From contig NC_058159.1 of NCBI RefSeq assembly GCF_020080835.1, positions 28,495,525 through 28,559,524 on the forward strand: a stretch of DNA of 64,000 nucleotides, in the 5' to 3' direction. Below the pieces are notes generated by a model. That model did not search any database. It was not told where the DNA came from and saw only the letters and a list, made by a program, of their open reading frames with translations. A program made the translations under genes and the position numbers. Within the stretch, counting starts at the first letter, position 1, and each line of letters starts with the position of its first letter. Below are positions 25,087 to 38,480 of the stretch, piece by piece. The DNA is from Cotesia glomerata. Its lineage: Eukaryota > Arthropoda > Insecta > Hymenoptera > Braconidae.

Positions 25087-25748
25087 CACAGAAAGAAAAT
25101 TTCTTGACTGGAGAATAAAATTCTTGGCTCAAGAAAATTTTCGGGTGCCTAAAGGAAGACCGAAGTTGTGTTGGCCGAAGTAAAAATTTTTCTTAAAATT
25201 CTATTTAATTCTACTTAATTCAAATTATCATAAATACTTGATACAATAAATTTTTATATTTGATCAAGATTTTTAGATACTTTAGGGAAGCAGTGCCACC
25301 TACTTCAGCTGAGAAAAAAATTTTCTCACCTAGAGAAAATTTTTCTCTTGAATATTTGATACCCATTTTATATTATTTTAGCGTGCAATTATACATATTG
25401 AATAAAAAAAATAAAAAAATTTGACATGTTAATCAATAAAAATATTAATGAAAATTTACTTCTATCTTTATATTTAATTTTTTGGAGTAAGAGAGAAATT
25501 TTCTTAATACAAGAAAATTTACTTCTATCAAGAACTAATTTTTTTGGAGCAAGAGGCTGAATTTTCTCAAAACAACAAGATTTTCTTGACTTAAATAAAT
25601 TTTCTTGGATCAAGATACGTATTACTTAAAGCAAGAGAATTAATTTTGTTGGAATAGTGAAATTTCTAGTCAAAAAAAATTTTTTTTTGCTCAAGAAAAT
25701 AATTAGGAAGAAAAATATTTTCTTGGCTCGTGAACCCTTTTTTTTGTG
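25087..25748. mobile_element. TIR-like element with CACAGAAAG end and repeated CTTGG/CAAGAAAAT words
   Basis: Left end CACAGAAAGAAAATTTCTTG and right region attttcttggctcg...ttttttttgtg look like imperfect inverted ends. The inside repeats ttttcttg and caagaaaat in both orientations, as in the MITE 10636-10857. Flanking dinucleotides do not match, so boundaries are approximate. The short frames inside are not genes. Confidence 0.5.
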
Positions 25749-26000
25749 TTCATAAGTAATTTTTTAAAAAATAGTGTTAAAAATATCCGACAGGTGGCGC
25801 ATGATCGCTAAATCGTCTCACTATCAGAGAGTTAAATTTTCTTTTATTTCTCAATGAACTAATTTTATTTCATACAACATATTAATTGACGTACACACTT
25901 CTAAACAAAATACAAAACTATATTTTTACCCTCATACATTGCCTGATATGATCATATATAAAAATTTTCCCCACAAAATAAAATAATTCACAGCTGTTAT
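25749..26000 (+). repeat. Dispersed repeat with the GGTGGCGCATGATCGC motif, copy 2
   Basis: The best-conserved part (25787-25845) reads ggtggcgcatgatcgctaaa then tcgtctcactat. It matches 29299-29350 in the same orientation and 8550-8606 inverted. Similarity with 29270-29665 continues into attaattgacgtacac and a gatatgatcatatat region, so a longer element is likely. Ends were not resolved. Confidence 0.6.
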
Positions 26001-26535
26001 AAATTTAAGGTTAATCTCTTATTAAAAATCTCATAAAACGGGAAAGTTTTCGCATTGACCCGAACTTGATTACAGTCGAGATTAATTTTTCGGGTCATAA
26101 ACTATTTACAAATCTAATCCGGCTAGAAAATTCCAACCGACCACCAACTACTAGACCAAAACTTTCATACACGGTAAAAAAATTTTGTCAAGAACATGCT
26201 TCTCGTAACTTTTACACGGTCATCTTATTATAAATTTTTACTCGATTTTCTCGTATAAAGTTTTATAACAAGAATAAGATTTTCTTAACTGTATTAAAAA
26301 TTCATTTGAAAGAAGACGCACAATCTAATTTGATTTCAAGCACATACTATCTCCTTTATCAAAATATACAACCAAGCTGAGTGGAATCTCTCGTTAATTT
26401 TCGAAACGATTTAACGGAAATTTCACAAGAGCAGTTGCATCAAACTTTGCCTAGTTCACAATCATCTAAAAGTTGGTTTCAAGAACCACGTACTAAATAC
26501 ATTAAAGTTTAATCTGAAAACACACTACTTCTATT

Positions 26536-26606
<71 letters not shown>

Positions 26607-28252
26607 CATTCCTCTATTCTCGAAAGTAGTATCTATATACACGTACTATTCACCTTTTTAATTTTATTATTCACGAAGCTCTTCATAACTAAAATTAACT
26701 TGAGAAACTCGAGTCGTTAAATTTCATTTAATAATTTATCCAGCCATATATGTCACCATGTCTTCATATTCACTCATAATAATTATAATTATAATAATAA
26801 TATACATGACGTTTTAATATGAATTTCAATACATACTCAAGTTTCATAAAAACTAATTTAAAAAATTCTTAGCCACTTTAAGTTCTCTCTTATTTCTTTA
26901 ACCACATACGCCAACAAAAAAAGGCAATTCAAAAAGTTTTAACATGAGACACTATTTTATTTGGTAGTATGTTTCAGGATTCACGTTACATTACATGACT
27001 TACGCTCTTCGGGATACTCAAAACCTCAAACTTTTTTCTTTCTATTGCTCGTTATTTTTTGGGTTTTTTTTTGTTGACAGAAAATACGCGAAACGCAAAA
27101 AGCGAAGCTCGTCTGTAAAAAATTTCAAAAAACGAGTAATGGGATAGGAAGCAAGCGAATGAAAAAAAAAAGAAAATCGAAATAAGAGCAGCAAATGACG
27201 AGTACGAGTGGATATGAGTGAGGTCGGAGAAAACTTCAATTTCAAAGCTCCCCTGAGGTGTATACTGTTGTATAACGCACACATGAAAACCTAACAGCGA
27301 AAAAGTGGAGATAGAACTAAAGTAAAAGAAGAAGAAGAAGAAGCAAAGAGTATGAACGAGTATAACAAGAAAAATGTACTGCACACACTGTTAAATTCAT
27401 ATACGCTGAGTAGAAGCTATAACTCTGCTACAAGAATATACTGCACTTAGTTATATACTCTCTTGTAAACCAACCCTTACATTTTTTCCTTACCGACTTA
27501 AGAAGAAAAAAAATTATACTATATATATCCAACCTACTTGGTAGCATATTACATCTTTACCTTCACATTCTCGACTCTACCCGTTACTTTCTCATATGAG
27601 TCTTCTGGTCACGTTGCGGATAATTTTAGCTGTCACGTACGCGAAATTTTTTTATTGCTACACGAAAAAAACCAAGTACCTTTCAACGTCAAACTATTAT
27701 ATGTTTCTTAACATTTTGTATGGACTCAAGTTCGGAACTGATCTGTAATACTGTCAAGGACCGATTGAGAGCCCTTAAAAGGTTCTTATTGCAATTGATA
27801 GTGACAGTTAAGGACATCGAAACTGGTTGTTGCGTTTTTATAATATTAGATACTTGAGTTGTTGATTTTTTTTATGGCGAGGTTTCTTTAGCACTTATAA
27901 TAAAGACAATTTTAACTGACCTCTTTGTTCTTGTTTAAGTTAAGAAGCCTTCAAAGTAAGCACACTTGACTACACCTTCACTCCTTTTCTCGAGTATTTG
28001 ATAAATAAATCCATAATTTATCAAGGGATTACAAGTAAGAAAATAAAAACATAAACGAGTTTATTTCGCCGTAAAGAAATCATGTCCTCAGGCTACGTGT
28101 TCATGAATAAGTAATCTTATCTTAAAAAATAAAAGTGATAGAGAATTTTAATCAATTTGGAAAGAATTGTTAATTGTAAGCATTTAGTGCTCATGTTTGG
28201 AGAATTATTTAATTATTTAATGAATGATCTTAGCAAAAAAATTTTTTTATAA
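26001..28252. other. AT-rich unique DNA with a (TA)n tract at 26540-26605
   Basis: A terminus-like cacggtaaaaaaattttg at 26173 has no partner found. The purine-rich stretch 27100-27370 includes (gaa)n near 27330 and produces long frames on the other strand rich in F, S and L that I do not believe are coding. No RNA gene seen. Confidence 0.45.
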
Positions 28253-29072
28253 TCTATATTATTAAGAGAATAAGCAAAATTTTGTGGTCAGTGTATTTAT
28301 ATAATAAAAACGGGTTTTTCAGTTAAATTTAATGTCGATTCAAAGGTCTTGACTTGAATTTGTGCTGTTTCAAGGTTTTAGATCATTCTCACTGATAATT
28401 TATTATGATAAGTATTTAGGCTGCATTCGAAAATACTCTATCTCTAGATACATAATTAAGAAATGACCTTTTATCTTGTAAAATATTGACATTTTTAAGG
28501 ATATAAGCTCATCCCGATGTTACACTCATCAAGACCTTTCATTTGAGTACCCACATCAATTTTTGATATATTTATATATATTATATATATGTATATATGA
28601 AAAATATATAAAAATGCATGTGGGTATTCAAATGAAAGCTCTTAATGAGTGTAAAATCAGAATGAGCTTATATCTTTACAAATGTCAATAATTAAGAAAG
28701 TAAAGTGCAATTTAACATAATTAAGAAACGACCTTTTATCTTGTGAAATATTGACATTTTTAAAGACATAAGCTCACCCCGACATTACACTCATCGAGAC
28801 CTTTCATTTGAGTACCCACATCAATTTTTCATATATTTTATATATTTATGTATATGAATATATGAAAAATGTGTGTGGGTATTCAAATGAAAGCTCTTGA
28901 TGAGTGTAACATCGGGATGAGCTTATATCTTTAAAAACGTCAATATATTTATGAAAGTAGAGTATAATTTAACAAAAGTCATTAATAATGACTCATTATT
29001 TAATAAAGCAAAATTTTATTTATTTATAGTTCACAAGTCACGGCAGTCACGTAGTGACTGCAAAGTTGCTAG
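28253..29072 (+). mobile_element. Non-autonomous Helitron, family A copy 4
   Basis: Starts TCTATATTATTAAGAG after A and ends CTAG before T. The hairpin gcagtcacgtagtgactgc keeps its 8-bp stem. Two palindrome modules at about 28500-28680 and 28760-28930; the second has lost part of its right arm. A tandem 'cattaataatgactcatt' duplication precedes the shared 3' region. Confidence 0.88.
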
Positions 29073-30591
29073 TTTGTTATAATCGTTTATGTAAAATTGA
29101 TAATTGAGATTTTTTTTAACAATCCTATTTTGTTATTTTAGAGTTTAAACTTGATGAAATTTTTAATTTGATAATAGATCAACAATTTCACGAAAGAAGA
29201 GACAATATTTCTATAAAAAACCCGTAAAAAAATTTTCTGACATAGATCGATAAGTCCATTTATAGTTTTTCAACAAAAATGAGTGTTAAAAATCTCTGGC
29301 AGGTGGCGCATGAACGTTAAATCGTCTCACTATATAAGAGTTGAATTTTGAGATTTTAAGTTCCAAAATAAAAATAATTTTTTCCAGTTTTCACGACTAA
29401 AAAAATTATTTTTAAATGCACAATATTAATTAACGTACACGTATCTTAAAAAAATAAATAATTATACTACAAATTATTTTTTTTATATTTTAATTATAAT
29501 TATTTATATTTTATATTAAGTATAATTATTTTTAGTATAATTTATTTTAAGTATAATTATTTATATTATAAATAATTATACTGTAAATTATTTTTTTTAT
29601 CTTCAGAAAAAGACTGATATGGCCAGATTACGCCATATCAGATGATATATATCCTTATCAGAAAATATTTTACAGGTATTCACTCTTAAGCTCACTAAGA
29701 GGTTAAGAAAGCATTGAATAAAGTATTTAAAATTCGAAAAATTATTTCCATTAAATTTTTTTAGGGGATTCATTGCAAACATATATCAAATTGATAACAA
29801 TTAAAAAATCTGTCGGAATAAATCAACTTAATTGTTTTATGAAATTTTTCACAAATCCGTTGAATAATTAATCGGACGCTTGACTTTTATTGATAATACG
29901 AAGCAAGGATACTGTAGACGTAGACTTTTTATTCCGAACGATGAATAAATAAATAAACAGAGATTTATTCAGTAAAAAAAGTAGTGCCCCGAGGCACCGT
30001 GTTTATGATTAAATAATTTAATCATAAGAATGATAAGAATACCAATAAATAGATTTGAAAAAAATATACAGCAGATATAGAAAAGAAAAGAATTGTAGAA
30101 AAATGTAAAACTTAAGAATATATATTCTCATGAATACAAAGTGCGCTGGTTCACTCGGGACATAGTGAGGTCGTCAAGACAGTTGGCAACTGAAACACGT
30201 CTCGATGCTCTTGTTCTGCTGATGCTTTTCCTGCATAGGACGTAGGACGGTGGGTCGTTGGCAGGTATTCTTGCACCAGTGTAAGTTAGTAACACACACA
30301 AATACTCATATGGGTATATAGGGTGCAATGCAGTGGCGAAGATACAAAATAACCCAAGAGAACTTACAGCTACTCACCCACGGGACAGTTAGCTTGCTTG
30401 CGGATGAAGCATGTTACTCTGGGGAAATTTTACAGAGGTTCTATTGGATCAAGAGTGCTAAGCGTACACGTAACTTCTTAAAAACTATAAGTACTTTACA
30501 CTGTAATCATAATACTTTCCGACAAGCACGAACTCAACAACCAATATATTTAATATATTTTTTTTTCTTTATCTTTTTGATAAATCTTCCA
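29073..30591. other. AT-rich DNA, repeat copy at 29270-29665 and unique GC-richer patch
   Basis: 29270-29665 is the third copy of the GGTGGCGCATGA repeat and includes an imperfect direct array of aattattta words (29460-29600) and a palindrome atggccag...ccatatcag near 29618-29640. From 30125 to 30440 the sequence is unique and less AT-rich; open frames on both strands there lack recognisable domains. Confidence 0.45.
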
Positions 30592-30662
30592 CACGGAGAG
30601 AAATTTATAGAAATCTTTCCAAAAATTATGGGAATGGTTCCTATAATAAAATGATCATTATA

Positions 30663-32186
30663 CACGGAAAAAAGTAAACTGTAATATTCACTCGGATTCC
30701 GGTTAATTTTTATAGTTTCAAACAGTAAAGCGGATATCGGGATGGAAAAAATATAAATATTACAGAACTTTATGTAGAAAGTATAAAAGCCACAATTTAT
30801 AATTTAATATCCAAAATAAGTGATTAGTAGCTGTCACTATAGTAAAGAACGACTCTTTTATCTTAAAAAATTACAGTTTCAAACAGCAAAAATTGCCATT
30901 TCAATATGTACACGGAAAAAAGTAAACTGTAATATTCACTCGGATTCCGGTTAGTTTTTATAATTTCAAACAGTAAAGCGGACATCGGGGTGGCAAAAAT
31001 GTAAATATTACAGAACTTAATGTAGAAAGTATAAAAGCCACAGTTTATAATTTAATATCCAAAATAAGTGATTAGTAGTTTTCACTATAGTAAATAACGA
31101 CTCTTTCATCTTTAAAAATTACAGTTTCAAACAGTAAAAAATGCCATTTCAATAAATAGTCCATATTATGAAGAGAAGGGGAACTTAGATGAAAGAGAAA
31201 GGGGTCTCACTCTGGGAGAATTTAACATTTCAAACAGTAAAAATTATACTTTCAAAATATACATTTTACCAGTCTAAGCAAGTCAATAATTACAGTTTGA
31301 CTTTTAGCGTTGCGTTTAAAATTTACCATTTTACTTTGTAAATATTGACGTTGCTTGTATTAAAAATTTACTAACTTTATTTTATACTTTTTACATATCA
31401 TAACATCATTTTTTAGGTACGAAATGATAAATATTAAAGTCTGAATTCTTAATTATTATACTTTAACATTTTCGACATCTACCTAGCGAATATTACTGTT
31501 TGAAATAGTATTTTCTTCCATGTAAAGAGTAAATTGTAACGTTTAAATTGTAAATATTACAATGTGAATAGTAAAATTACGATTTTACTGTTTGAAATGG
31601 TAATTTTTAGCAGTTGATCATTACTTATTATAAATCGACTGTTATTTATTACAGTTTACTTTTTTCCGTGTAGTCGATATTATGAGGAGAAAGGGAACTC
31701 AGATGAAAGAGAAGGGGGTCTCACTCTGGGAGAATTTAACATTTGAAACAGTAAAAATTATACTTTTAAAATATACATTTTACCAGTCCAAGCAAGTCAA
31801 TAATTACAGTCTGATTTTTTAGCGTTGCGTTTAAAATTTACCATTTTACTTTGTAAAGATTGACGTTGCTTGTATTAGAAATTTACTAACTTTATTTTAT
31901 ACTTTGTACATATCACAAGATGATTTTTTAGGTACGAAATGATAAATATCAAAGTCTGAATTCTTAATTATTATACTTTAACATTTTAGACATTTACATA
32001 GCGAATATTACTGTTTGAAATAGTATTTTCTTCCATGTAAAGAGTAAATTGTAAAGTTTAAATGGTAAATATTATAAAGTGAATAGTAAAATAACGATTT
32101 TACTATTTGAAATGGTAATTTTTAGCAGTTGATCATTACTTATTATAAATCGATTGTTATTTTTTATAGTTTACTTTTTTCCGTGT
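30663..32186. mobile_element. TIR element, CACGGAAAAAAGTAAACTG termini, self-nested (outer copy)
   Basis: Outer ends are CACGGAAAAAAGTAAACTG at 30663 and its complement ending at 32186, flanked by TA on both sides. The outer copy is split into 30663-30908 and 31673-32186, which together are 760 bp. The gap is filled by a second copy of the same family. It lies inside the 30592-33833 element. Non-coding; sub-terminal words such as gtttcaaacagtaaa recur. Confidence 0.85.
30911..31670. mobile_element. Inner copy of the same family, inserted into its sibling
   Basis: A complete 760-bp element, CACGGAAAAAAGTAAACTG to cagtttacttttttccgtg, flanked by TA at 30909-30910 and 31671-31672. Its own sequence at about 31155-31160 (caataaatagtccatatt) shows the uninterrupted form of the site into which it inserted in the outer copy (caatatgTA...TAgtcgatatt). 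Confidence 0.88.
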
Positions 32187-32220
32187 AGATATCAATCCTA
32201 TGCTCATTATGGGAACCATA

Positions 32221-33023
32221 CACTGATAGAAGGATTTAGTTCTATTTAATAAGATTTAGTAACAGATACTAAATGATTTAGTAACAAACCTTTCATTACA
32301 AAATATTTAGTAACAGGTACTAAATCGTTTATTAAAGCCCATTCAGTTCCACCAAATAAATATTTAGTAGTATTTAACAAATGATTTATTGCTACTCAAT
32401 AAATCGTTTATTAGTATCAAAGAAATTAATTTTTTAGCTAACTTTAGCGTGTAACCTAACTTTTCAACTTAAAATAAATAAAAATAATTAGAATAAATAA
32501 TTTTAAATAAAAATATAAGGTATTATAAAGAAAAGAATCTCATTAAATTATTTTTTTTTGTTTGAGACATTTATAAAATTTAAAATTAAACAAGTTTTTA
32601 ACATATCAATAATAGACAAATTAAAAAATGTAAACTAAACTCCACTGAGAAAAGACATAAATAGAAGACATTTATTGGGAGTATGTGTGTTTTTAAAGGT
32701 TTAATAAATCTCCCAAAATCGAGCTGAATAAAATAATCTAAGTTAGTGAATAAGTTATATATCACATAAACATTAGAATTAAAACATAGTCATCTACCGA
32801 CAATACTTGCCAAAGAAATATTTAGTACCTGTTACTAAATATTATTTGGTGGAACTAAATATTTATTTCCATGTAATAAGGCTTTATTCATATAAAGAAA
32901 CTATTTATTAAACTGTAACGAATATTATTGATGGATACAAAATATTTGTTTCTCCCAAATAAATGAATAAAAATTTTGTTACTAAATCAGTTTAGTACTC
33001 CGTACTAAATCCTTCTATCAGTG
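32221..33023. mobile_element. TIR element of the CACTGATAG family, 803 bp
   Basis: Ends CACTGATAGAAGGATTTAG and CTAAATCCTTCTATCAGTG, flanked by TA. The related element 58851-59818 has the empty site gaaccatacccat where this copy's host has gaaccaTA...TAcccat, so the 2-bp duplication is certain. It is non-coding. Its twin at 54861-56485 contains a Helitron that is absent here. Confidence 0.93.
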
Positions 33024-33833
33024 TACCCATAGTTTATTTGAAACGTTTCTATCGATAATGGAGTAGCTTCAATATATTATGGGAATGGTTCCTATAATAT
33101 TATGGGAATGACGCACATAATAATAGAAAAATGTTTATGTTCTTAATGATGAAGCAATCACTTCAAAAATATAAAGTAATTATTATATATTTTTGTTGCT
33201 AATAAATTTTTTTTTGTAAATAAAAATTGATCTTTCACTAGAGTGAAAAAATTTTTTTTTCATAATTTTTATTCACGTGTGTATTTAATCTTAAACTGTT
33301 TATTCCAACTCAGTTACTATTGTGTTAGATAATATTAAAAAATACTGTATCAATTCTAAAGTTTTCTAATAAAAGGGATATTTTCTCACTATACAATTAG
33401 AGGAGCAAAATAAATATGGAAATTCATTGTTTATTTTTACAATTTCATTTTAATTTTAAAACAAATTATTTATTTACAATACATACGTTGAATATTTATT
33501 AAATCCACCTTTTGGGTATGTAACTTTTATTGTTTATGTGAACAATATTACTTATTTTACATATTTTAAATGATGTTATTGGGAAGCAAGTAAAATTATC
33601 GAAATTACTAATAATTTCAAATGCTTCAAAGTGGTCATCGAAGTCATAAATAACTTGAGTTGTAATGATAAATATCTCAATATTATTATTAGGCATCATC
33701 ACTATAATATTATGGGAATAGTTCCCAAAAGTTATGGGTACAATTCCCATAAATTAAGTAATCGCTCCTAAAATGGTATAGGAAAAGATTTCATTAAAAT
33801 TATAGGAATGATTTCCACATTTTTCTCTCCGTG

Positions 33834-35702
33834 CACTGAATTATTGAGACAGAAAATCCTATGACGTTAATTCTGGGAATGATATTTAAGAGAAATATTA
33901 AATAAGTCAAGGACAAAGGATTTAACAAGTGAATTGCAAAATTTTAATTACGAAAATCGCATTAATGCTAACTGAATCAATGAAAAGTTGGTCTCGAGGT
34001 TTAAACTTCCTTCATTCATTTAACTTTCACCTTTCTCTATCCAGATCTTCATCTCATCTTATTATTCGCCGACGCTTCTTTTATACTATATTACATTATA
34101 AATTTAACAAAATACTCTTTGCAAAAAATTTTATATTTAATGTCATTTAAATTATTTCCATTATTCCCTCAGTTACAGTCCGCGGATTCTTCAAACTACT
34201 CTTCCAACTTATCTGTTTAAATTTACTTGTTAAATATAATTATCACCTCATTATATTTAACTGACAATGATAACCCGCCTTCTTCGTAGATGTTATAATG
34301 AATTATATGTCTTTTAAAATTATAGTCTTGTATCACTTGGATTTTAATTCTAAGAAAGTACGAGAAGAATAATAGAATGAGGATGTGCAGCGACTGTTGC
34401 ATGATGACAAAAAAGCAGTACACAAAGAAACGGAACGAAAATTATAAAAAATATCGAAGTTGTTTTTAAACAAAAGAGAATTTTGTTGGTTCAAAAAATT
34501 GAGATAAATTTTTTTTTTTATTTTTTTAAATAAAAAAAATTGTAAATATTTACAAGTGTCAAGCATTTTAATTTTCATTTTTTTGAACGAAATTTCTCTT
34601 TGATTTTATTGATATATTTTTTTTGAAAAAAAAATAAAAAAATTAATAATTAAAAAAAAAATGATTATCACAATTTTAACAAATTTTCAAAAAAATTTAT
34701 AAATTTTTTAGAGAATTATGTTATTTAAATTTGTTTTTTTTTTCGTTTTTTTTATGTATTTTTCAAAAAAAAAAAAAAATTATATTAAAAACATCAAAAA
34801 AATATAGAATAGAAATTTTATCTTGTTCACTTGTAAATAATTACCAAAAAAATGTATTTTAGAGTCAAGAATATTTATTCTCTATAAATATATTTAAAAT
34901 TGACGAGTAGCTTCATGTATTATTATTTTCTATTGTAACTTTTTCATTAATTCAGTCAAGTACGATTTTTTTTTTTAATTAAAATAATTATTAATGTATT
35001 TACTTTCATCCTGTAGTTTTTTTTTTAATATTCGTCGGGAATTTCTGAACAAAAGATGTAAAATTTAATTAAAAATGAAAAAGTTAAAGCTTTTAAAATG
35101 TAAACAGAAATAATTTTATTATTAATAAATTAAAATGTCGAGTATTGTTAATTAAAATGAAGGATAGAAAAATATTTTTCTAAAAGTATTTTGAAAGCCA
35201 AAAAAGTAAAACCTGTCCTTTTAAAATATGATATATTTGTATAAATTTTTTTCTAAAACGATCTATCACCAACGAGTTTATCGATTAACGAGCGTAAAGC
35301 GTCAAGGTAGCACCCGATGTCCCATAAATATGGTATATCGTGTCATATATAATCCATATCGGTATAGAGTTGGATACACTGGAATTTTATATCTAGTTGG
35401 CAGTCGTACGTATTCATATGTACGGTACACACATATATATTCATATTTATATATATAGAATAAATTCAGGGATTTATCCAATGAAAAAGAGTCGTCAAGA
35501 GCTCCTGGGATTACTTTTAAAAATGCATAGCTAAATTTTTTTTCACGCCTGAGCAAAGGCTAAATAAATAAATTTTTCAATCCAAGGATAACCGTTTTTG
35601 CGGTAATCCTTTATATATAAAACAATCATAACAAGTTATGGTTATAAATGAAATAGTCATATATAATAAAATGTCACTTAGGATTTTTTTTAGAATTATT
35701 AA
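33834..35702. other. AT-rich unique DNA, no gene seen
   Basis: Long A and T homopolymers dominate 34500-35130. A less AT-rich unique stretch at about 35260-35420 gives short frames on both strands with no recognisable domain. Nothing else is supported. Confidence 0.45.
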
Positions 35703-37353
35703 TTGAAATTCTTTTATACTTTTATAGAAATTCAATCAATTAAAAAATTTAAACATAGGAAGAATATACTCTCCATATACACTCGCAAATTATTAATAAC
35801 TGCCACAATTCTTCCGATAATCGAATACCGCTCATTAGTGTTGCTGGATTCCTCTAAACGATTGGATTATAAATTGCAAAGATTAATAAATAATTCAATT
35901 AGATTCATATTGGATTTGAAAAGAGATGAACATATTACTCCTCATAGACTTTCTCTAAAGTGGCTAAACATTAAGACAAAGAGATTATATTGCTTGGCGT
36001 GCTATTTTTATAAACTGTTATCCACTGGTGAACCAAAATTCTTACGGAATTTATTCATAGAAGAGGATCAAGACATTAGACGATCAGAAAGAATAGCAGA
36101 AAAATACAATCCGAACAAAAACAGTTTCACTGTAAAAAAGTCGCACCAAGTCCACGTTCATAAGACTATTAGGAAAAAAAAAAATTTGTTTTTTTCTTTA
36201 CAAAAAGATACAAAATTAAAAAATTAAAAAATCCAAGTAACCAATATGATTGTTTATGATTTTCGGAAATTAAAAAAAATTTTATTGTAAATTTAAAAAT
36301 TAAGAAAAAAATTTTAGAACGTATTTAGTGTGCGCGGTTGCAAAATATTTTACTTTTAATGAAATTCGTAAAATCTATTTACTAGGACTTTAAAAAATTG
36401 AAATACACAATGACGCACACCAAATACGTTCTAAAATTTTTTCTTAATTTTTAAATTTACAATAAAATTTTTTAATTTCCGAAAATCATAAACAATCATA
36501 TTGGTTACTTGGATTTTTTAATTTTTTTATTTTGTATCTTTTTGTAAAGAAAAAAACAAATTTTTTTTTTCCTAATAGTCTTATGAACGTGGACTTGGTG
36601 CGACTTTTTTACAGTGAAACTGTTTTTGTTCGGATTTTAGTATTTTTTGTAATTATAATGAAAATTTACAATTGGTACCAACTTAAATCTCGTGTTGACT
36701 GCATTTTTTACTGCAAACTATCACCTTGAAGCTACAGTTTATGTAGATATAATTCCAGTGCACCCTAGCGGCCGTAAATGTAAGCTGTGAATTACTTTTT
36801 TTAACTGTAGTTGCGTATCTATAGGAGTATTACTACACATTTTTATTTTATCTAGTCTGTGGCGCTGACCTTTCTCCATAAAAAAAGTCAGGATCGAAAT
36901 TTGTGAGCGAGCTATAGTATGTGCTGATAAAATTTAATAATTTCAAGTAAATAAATTGTTATAAGTGAATATAATTAATTAATACGGTGAAATAAATTAT
37001 GAATTACTGTTATGATAAACAAATTGGGTAAAAAAAGTACTGTAGAATTAAATAAAATTTCGCAGCCTCAAAAAACCGTTCTGCTTACAGTAAACATATA
37101 GTCGGTAGTCTGGCGCTCCGTTTACAACGGATTTGAACGGAACTTGGCGCCAGATTCTACCGAATCTGTAAATAACGTCATGTTTAAAATACCACACTTT
37201 ACTACGAAATCATGTGAGCATTCATTTGTGGTGTCAGCGATACGGCTTTGGAGAGAACTGCCCATTGAAATAATCGAATCTCATAGTTTGGAAACATTTA
37301 AAACAAAAGCTTTTGAATTTTTCATGAAATTAGAAACTGACGGTAAATTGTAA
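35703..37353 (+). pseudogene. Second non-LTR reverse transcriptase C-terminal fragment, dead
   Basis: Codons from about 35740 to 36107 encode ILPIIEYRSLVL and LQRLINNSIRFILDLKRDEH, then HRLSLKWLNIKTKRLYCLACYF, the thumb and C-terminal region of a Jockey/CR1-like LINE protein. The same block in the 12945 copy reads TLITPIFNYCCAAF and RKLNSCIRFIYKILKYEHVT. The frame is broken at about 36107 by a ~1-kb insertion with a long inverted repeat. The C-terminal end resumes at about 37144 (VVSAIRLWRELPIEIIESHS) and stops at 37353. The YADD part is missing. Confidence 0.75.
36108..36637. repeat. Foldback element with ~225-bp arms inside the LINE
   Basis: The left arm (36108 to about 36335) and right arm (about 36405-36637) are near-perfect complements around a loop of about 70 bp. 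The outer words are ccgaacaaaaacagttt and its complement; 8-20 bp inward is CACTGTAAAAAAGTCGCACC, resembling the terminus of the element at 45621. The rest of the insertion (36638 to about 37140) is unique. The LINE frame reads into it by accident. Confidence 0.75.
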
Positions 37354-37616
37354 ATTGTAAATCTCAGAAAAATCTAGACAAATCTCTGGAATTTACATAT
37401 CTACATGCATATTATATTATATTAAAATGTATCATAAGTATTCATTTGTATAATGTATTATTTATCATGGTAATATTTGCTATAACTGTACGTGTACTTA
37501 TTCTTATCTTTATATTTAAATATTCGTATCTTTATATTTAAATATTTGTAAATTTTGCCATTCGGCTTACTGCCTTGGCATTTAAACCAAATAAATAAAA
37601 AATAAAATAAAAAATT
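37354..37616 (+). mobile_element. 3' end of the second LINE
   Basis: After the reverse transcriptase stop, about 260 bp of AT-rich sequence include a 20-bp duplication (atctttatatttaaatatt twice at 37508-37550) and end at ccaaataaataaaaaataaa, an A-rich tail typical for LINEs. Confidence 0.55.
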
Positions 37617-38480
37617 TTGAATAAAATATTTAAAAATTATTATTTATTAAATCTAAACGTTATAAATATTCTTTTATCTTGTCAAATAAGTCATAAATTT
37701 TTATAAAAATTTATTAGTTATTATCGAGATTCAATTGCTAAATTAAATACTAAATGTTTAGTTGAAATTTTTAATCAATCAATGATTTATTAAATATCCA
37801 ATAATATTTCAATCTAAAATATTAATTGTGAGAACACACACGAATATTAAAAACGTCAAGATGACGAGCTAGCTCAGAGACATAATAAAGAATGAACAAA
37901 AGATAATACAACGTTAAAGATTCAGAGATAGTGGCAATTTCACGGTGTTGATATAAAAAACACAAGTTAATCTTTCATCTCTCTGGACACTTTAGGTTAT
38001 TAGCTTATTTGTTTATGGGAATTAAATGTATGAAAGAAAAGATTGAATAGCATTCTATATCATTTTAATTCCTATACATTATTTGTTTATTTATTCAAAA
38101 ACGCCAATCGAAAATCCATATCCATGAGATTACAATAAAAAAAAAAAAAAAAAAAAAAGAATATATATAATTTATAATTTCGAGAGAAACGAAGGAAATA
38201 ACAATTTCACATTTTAAAGATTTGTCAAAAATACTACAGTTTATCTGGTCAGATTTATCAGGATACTAAAAAATAGAAAAAAGAGATAATTTATTTAATC
38301 AATTTGATTAGTTTGATTAATTTGACCCCAAAAAGAGCTTCTTGGACATGTTTATGAAGGATCCATAAGTACCACCGTAGAATTATAGTGATATTTAAAA
38401 TAGAACATGGTAATTACTATCAGAAACATAGTAATAAATCCTGTATTAAATAGTAAATTTTTTTAATTTCACTAAAACTG
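37617..38480. other. AT-rich unique DNA with a poly(A) tract
   Basis: A run of about 27 A at 38131-38158 is the only marked feature. No gene or partnered repeat was seen. Confidence 0.45.

Larger units (their letters stand above)
30592..33833. mobile_element. TIR element, CACGGAGAGAAA termini, interrupted by nested elements
   Basis: Left end CACGGAGAGAAATTTATAG and right end ttttctctccgtg. It is flanked by CA on both sides rather than TA. The body matches 58851-59818, including aaattatgggaatggttcc and the 3' portion up to cgctcctaaaatggtatagg. Compared with that copy, two blocks are extra: 30663-32186 and 32221-33023. Without them it would be close to 0.9 kb. The weak frame at 33499-33750 (minus) is shared between copies but has no domain. 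Confidence 0.85.

Noticed and set aside
27042..27384. Two overlapping minus-strand frames rich in F, S and L
   Set aside because: Composition reflects a purine-rich plus strand with (gaa)n; no recognisable domain.
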